Origin: Cheilinus undulatus
Taxonomy: Eukaryota; Chordata; Actinopteri; Labriformes; Labridae
Direction of reading: 5' to 3'
Assembly: GCF_018320785.1 (NCBI RefSeq)
Contig: NC_054867.1
Coordinates: forward strand, 25,795,855 to 25,859,854
Length of the DNA stretch: 64,000 nt
Below are positions 59,961 to 64,000 of the stretch, piece after piece. How positions within the stretch are numbered: position 1 is the first letter of the stretch; the number at the start of each line of letters is the position of its first letter. The notes under the pieces are model-generated. The model was not told the origin of the DNA. It did no database searches and saw only the letters and a program-made list of their open reading frames with translations. The position numbers were made by a program, and so were the translations under genes.

Positions 59961-61789
59961 GTATGGACCTGTGTGCGTTTTAATGCATCAGCAGTGTGTT
60001 TTCAAGCTACTGGCAATATTTACCCACTGTCTGCTACATTCCTCCTCTTCTACTGCTTCCCACATCCCAGACCCCAGACCTCCTCCATATTATGTGCTCG
60101 CTCACTTCTTCCGTCTCCTGTCCCTGCGCCTTGGGTAATTCTTAAGCCTACAACATTTGGTGGAAACATGTTTGGTGCACCATGGAGATACACAAAAACA
60201 CACAAAACAAGTGACAAAATACGTTTGAAAGGTTAAGAGGTATAAATCACGTAAGGGAAACTGAGTTTAAATTATCCTGATGCAGAGCTGTCAATGAAGA
60301 TGTGACATTTTGAAGTATGATTTCTGTGTAAATGCCTGTGACTGTGTATGGTGTGTGCATACAGTTTATACACACGTGTGTATCTTTGTGCGTGGGTGCA
60401 CAAGCAGCGAGAGTTCAGTCTGAAAGCATTAAAACCACAGAGTACCTGGGGAGCCAAAGAGACCATTTCATGTGTAAAGCATGCATCTTTGTGTGTGCTT
60501 GCGTGTGTGTGCTTGTGTGTGTGTATGTGTATTTCTCTGTATGTGTTAATGTGCGTATGTGGGGGTGGTGGGGGGTGGGGGGTCTTGCAACCAGAGCAGG
60601 GAGGAGGAAAATGATTCCAGACCCCCATGTCCCTGTCTCAGTTTAAGGGAGTGTTGTGAAAAGAGGAGATGGTTTTCCTTATCAGAGCATGGGAAGAGCA
60701 CCCTCTAGGAAACACATGTAGAATGACAACCACAGTGAAGTCTATCGTTTCATAATGGTTGTGTACTCTAACACTGTGTGATAAACCAGGTATAACCCCT
60801 CACATGGGGTACAACACACCCTTTATTCTGATAACAACAGAGGCATATCGGGTCTCCCTTAGCCATGCTTGTTATAATAAGCAAATTTTTAAAAAAAGCA
60901 TGTGTAATGAGAGAGTTTCAGTGCAGAGAGTGAGTGTCAGTGAGCAGGAGACAGAGAGGCAGGGCACATGGACACAGCACATCTATTAACTGATCATGGA
61001 TGGCACTGATCTCCAAAATTAGATCTCTAAAGGTGGTTAATTTACTAATGTGTAATGCCCAGGTAAAGTTTATCTTTGGTCAGAGCTGTATGTACATTAC
61101 CATGATCAGATTTCTCATACAAACACTGGCCATATGTGCAGATGGGGGGAAAAAAAACATTCAAGCAAAGCAAATGCCCCCCACAGATGATGAGGACCTA
61201 CACGCTGTGTGTGGTCTGCAATAAGGGAGCGGCAGGCCTGTAAATAGTACCCCCACCAAGAAAAACAATTAATTCAAAGTGTTTCAGAAAAGCTTATGAG
61301 CCTGTTTACAATCATACAGACAGGATACAACCTGTGGGCTTCACTGCTCATGTCTGCAGGGGCCTAGCAGAGGCAGCAGAGGGCACTCATTTTAGTTTCA
61401 GTCCCATTGGAAACTAATGAGAACTAATTTAAAACACTGTCTACACTAATTAAAGATGAGAATAAGTGCACATCATGATGGCAAGTGAAAGCAAGTAGCA
61501 TCATAAACTCTGCTACAGTTGATGTGGCAGTTTGTGTCTTTGTTTTTGTCTTTTCAGCATGACACATGTAAATGACTTTTTTGCACTCTTGCTGTCAATA
61601 TCATCTGTATATCTGTGTTAAGATTGAAAATAGCTTGAGTATTACACATTTATTAATTAAAAAAACATATTCAAATGCAGGTGTAATCATGCATACCTTT
61701 TGACATTGCTGAGAGACTGTCAACAGTACTTGAATTTAGCTTTAGCTTTAAAATTCTAGTACAAACACATAAATGCACTTTTAAACGCT
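59961..61789. other. Spacer with GT-rich low-complexity DNA
   Basis: GT-rich simple sequence lies at about 60340-60580. Open frames over it on both strands are artefacts of the repeat. No gene was recognised. Confidence 0.5.
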
Positions 61790-62175
61790 TTCTACCCTCA
61801 TTATGAAAAATTAATGAATGAAACTAAAACATCGGTTTTCTGTTTTGTAAATACGCCTTATGAAGTACAGTCTGTTTTTGACCCAGAGCACTTAGTTTAA
61901 AACAAGAAGTAAATAGAGACATGTGGAGCTGAACAGCGCTGGTCTGTGCTTTTCACATTGTGTTCTTATTTTTATTGAGACTCCCCTGGAAACGGAATTT
62001 TATTTTTTGTTTTTGTTTTTAATGATTTGTTTTGGGCCTTTTAGTGCCTTTATTGGATAGAGGAGGACAGTGGACAGACTTGGAAACAGGGACAAGAGTG
62101 GGGGAGAGACATGCAGCAAAGGGCTTTTTAGGCCGGATTCAAACCAGGGCTGCCGGCGTACATGGTACCACTCTA
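61790..62175. repeat. Two dispersed repeat fragments
   Basis: 61798-61880 (cctcattatgaaaaattaat.., gttttgtaaatacgccttat) matches 38885-38960. 62030-62175 is the SINE-like unit with 'ggatagaggaggacagtgg', 'agacatgcagcaaagggct' and 'ggattcaaaccagggctgc', a common teleost repeat that is split by a hAT-like element at 29200-29700. Confidence 0.55.
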
Positions 62176-62509
62176 CCACTGTTGCACCCTGGCATTTTAA
62201 ATATTAACATTTTAAGATTTTCCATGTATTTTCCAAGGAATTTTTGTTTTGTTTTTGAGGAATTGAAGGTTGAAAGTTGAATTGAAGTTACCTGGAAAAT
62301 TTCCCCAGAAGTCTTCATAAAATTTTCTTGTGTAATTTTTAAAATATTTTGGTTTTCACACTTTCTTGGAAATTATTGTGAAGTTTACCATAAAACGTCA
62401 AATATTTTCCAAAGGAAAAGATCCTGTAAAACTTTGGAAGGCTTTCCTTTTAATTGTCTCAAACACTTTTAAAGGTATTTTGGGAATAATCAGAGGGCTT
62501 TTCTGTAAT

Positions 62510-62700
62510 TACCTCCACCAAGGGGGTTATATGATGGGCAGGGTTTGTTAGTTTGTTTGTTAGCAACATAACTCAAAAAGTTATGGACGGATTTTGATGA
62601 AATATTCAGGAAATGGCAGAAATGCATAAGGAAAAACTCATTAGATTTTGGGAGTGATCCGGATCATCGTCTGGATCCAGGAATTTTTTAAAAGATTCAA
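62510..62700. repeat. Second copy of the 'acctccaccaagg' repeat
   Basis: Aligns with 32846-33025 in the same orientation, including 'gttagcaacataactcaaaa', 'aactcattagattttggga' and 'ggatcatcgtctggatcca'. The 3' part is absent. Confidence 0.65.
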
Positions 62701-64000
62701 GAGCAATTTCAGTGAATTTTTCCTTATATTATGTAAAATTTGAAAATTTTCTCTGAATATAAAGTTTTACATTTACTTTTTTTTTTTTAAATTAATTTTG
62801 TGGGAATTTTTTTCCCAGAAATTCTCAGCAGCTTGAAAGAGAGTTTAGAATGCTAATCTGGGGAAATCATCTGCAGAATTTTCATAAAAATCTTTCCTGT
62901 GGTTCTATATTTTTACTCATTAATTTGTGGTCTAAGTTTTAAATTTGTTTAAAAAATCTTTTTTTTTAATACAAAGCTTAAATAAACTGACATGTTAGGA
63001 GAAATGTTGATTTAAGTTTTTTTTAAATGTTTGAAGAGAGTTTGAAAAGGTTCTGATTGAAGTTTTTTACATATTTGATAGAAGTTTCAAAAGCAATAAT
63101 GAGAAAAATTGGATTTTTTGGCAAAAGGTTAAAACATTTTTATCAATTAAATAATTCATTTTAAAATGACTTTATTATAATATTTATGCCTTTTTTGATA
63201 AATAAAAAAACAGATTTTTTTAATACTTCCTTTAAATTAGGAATTATAACATCATGAAATCAGAAAAATGCAGACTGTAAAGAGAGATTTTCTTTCTCAG
63301 TTTCTCCCTCACGTTTACTGTCCAGTAATACAGCACTTCACTGGCTTCACTGGTTAAAATGTTACTTTAAGTTTTGAAGGTATTTAATCTCTAATCCATA
63401 TTGTTTAAATTAATTTCAATCCTTTATGTTCCTTTTATTCTTTCACTTCAAAATAACTTCTTTCACCATCTTCTGCCTTAACTATATTGCAATTCAGTGC
63501 CACTAGAGGGCACCATTTTGTCTATAATCAACACTGATACCAATCAATGAAATATATCCATTGATGAGATTGGATGAATTCATGTAGGGGTAAGCATTGT
63601 AAGACTGAAGACAAAAAATGCATTAAAGCCAAGCTCACAATGATTCACCTAAATATGAAAGGAAATGTAAAATCAGTATCTTTGAAATCATGACGTTTGT
63701 TTTAATACATTTTAATGTTTATTTTTAATTGATTTCATCTGAAGGTCTCTTGAGTTTTTATAATTTCAATGTGTGTTTTTTAATTGCTGGAATGCTGAAA
63801 TGCCAGTATGGCCTACAGATCTACATTTTTATGTACTAATAAAGACGTGCTGAACCTTGGACTCCCACAGTTGTAGGTTAGACATTTCAACACCTAAACG
63901 CTATTTGGTGGTGGCAAGGTCATTCTAAGGGAGAATCCTGAGCCTAGCTTCTGCCACTGATGGTCTTGTCATAGGTTTATAGTGCAGGAATATTTATGTG
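62701..64000. other. AT-rich right edge, no gene recognised
   Basis: Strongly AT-rich with many homopolymer runs. An isolated plus-strand AATAAA at about 63837 has no recognisable coding exon before it. Confidence 0.3.

Noticed and set aside
60272-60646. Open frames of over 100 codons on both strands
   Set aside because: They are produced by GT/CA-rich low-complexity DNA and have no domain or splice support.
63790-63860. AATAAA near the right edge as a gene end
   Set aside because: No coding exon or splice site precedes it, and the surrounding DNA is so AT-rich that the hexamer is expected by chance.
1-64000. tRNA, rRNA, CRISPR or operon-like structures
   Set aside because: None was seen. 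The only tRNA-like sequences are heads of SINE-type repeats.

Overview
The window is nuclear DNA of a ray-finned fish, most likely a spiny-rayed (percomorph) teleost. The evidence is short GT-AG introns, AT-rich spacers full of Tc1/mariner and hAT relics, L2-type LINE pieces and fish SINE tails, and three genes that read as teleost orthologues of vertebrate extracellular proteins. Nothing bacterial, viral or CRISPR-like was seen.

Layout from left to right. (1) Positions 1-2.39 kb hold the last two coding exons of an unrecognised plus-strand gene, ending with a stop at 2215 and AATAAA at 2366. (2) 2.4-20.1 kb is a repeat-dominated spacer. Its main objects are a hAT element inside another repeat (4295-5312), a hAT relic with a BED zinc finger (6918-7645), a Tc1-like relic (about 11.83-13.45 kb), and a three-layer nest of L2 LINE inside Tc1 inside mariner (about 14.77-18.13 kb). 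(3) 20.1-22.1 kb, minus strand: a complete five-coding-exon IL-10-family cytokine of the IL-19/20/24 type, 173 residues, with a TATA box and AU-rich 3' sequence. (4) 25.05-30.35 kb, minus strand: complete prelp (379 residues, six coding exons), including a GC-AG intron. (5) 30.35-53.5 kb: a long spacer with nested DNA transposons and three weak candidate plus-strand exons. (6) 53.5-58.1 kb, minus strand, with a probable 5' exon near 59.9 kb: a second class II small leucine-rich proteoglycan, most likely fibromodulin (366 residues, four coding exons). (7) 60-64 kb: spacer with more dispersed repeats.

The two SLRPs are secreted collagen-binding matrix proteins and the cytokine is a secreted signal for epithelium and innate immunity. 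They lie head-to-tail on one strand, but I see no evidence that they act in one pathway. Their nearness reflects linkage that in human is spread over a few Mb of 1q32 (recalled). Gene models were built by hand from splice sites, reading frame and family alignment from memory. Splice junctions in the coding exons of the three complete genes are frame-consistent throughout. UTR boundaries are much less certain. I found no convincing wholly new biological system. The most unusual features are the GC-AG intron with a competing GT donor, the discordant extra introns of the two SLRP paralogues, the unidentified left-edge gene, and a set of nested transposons whose insertion order can be read.
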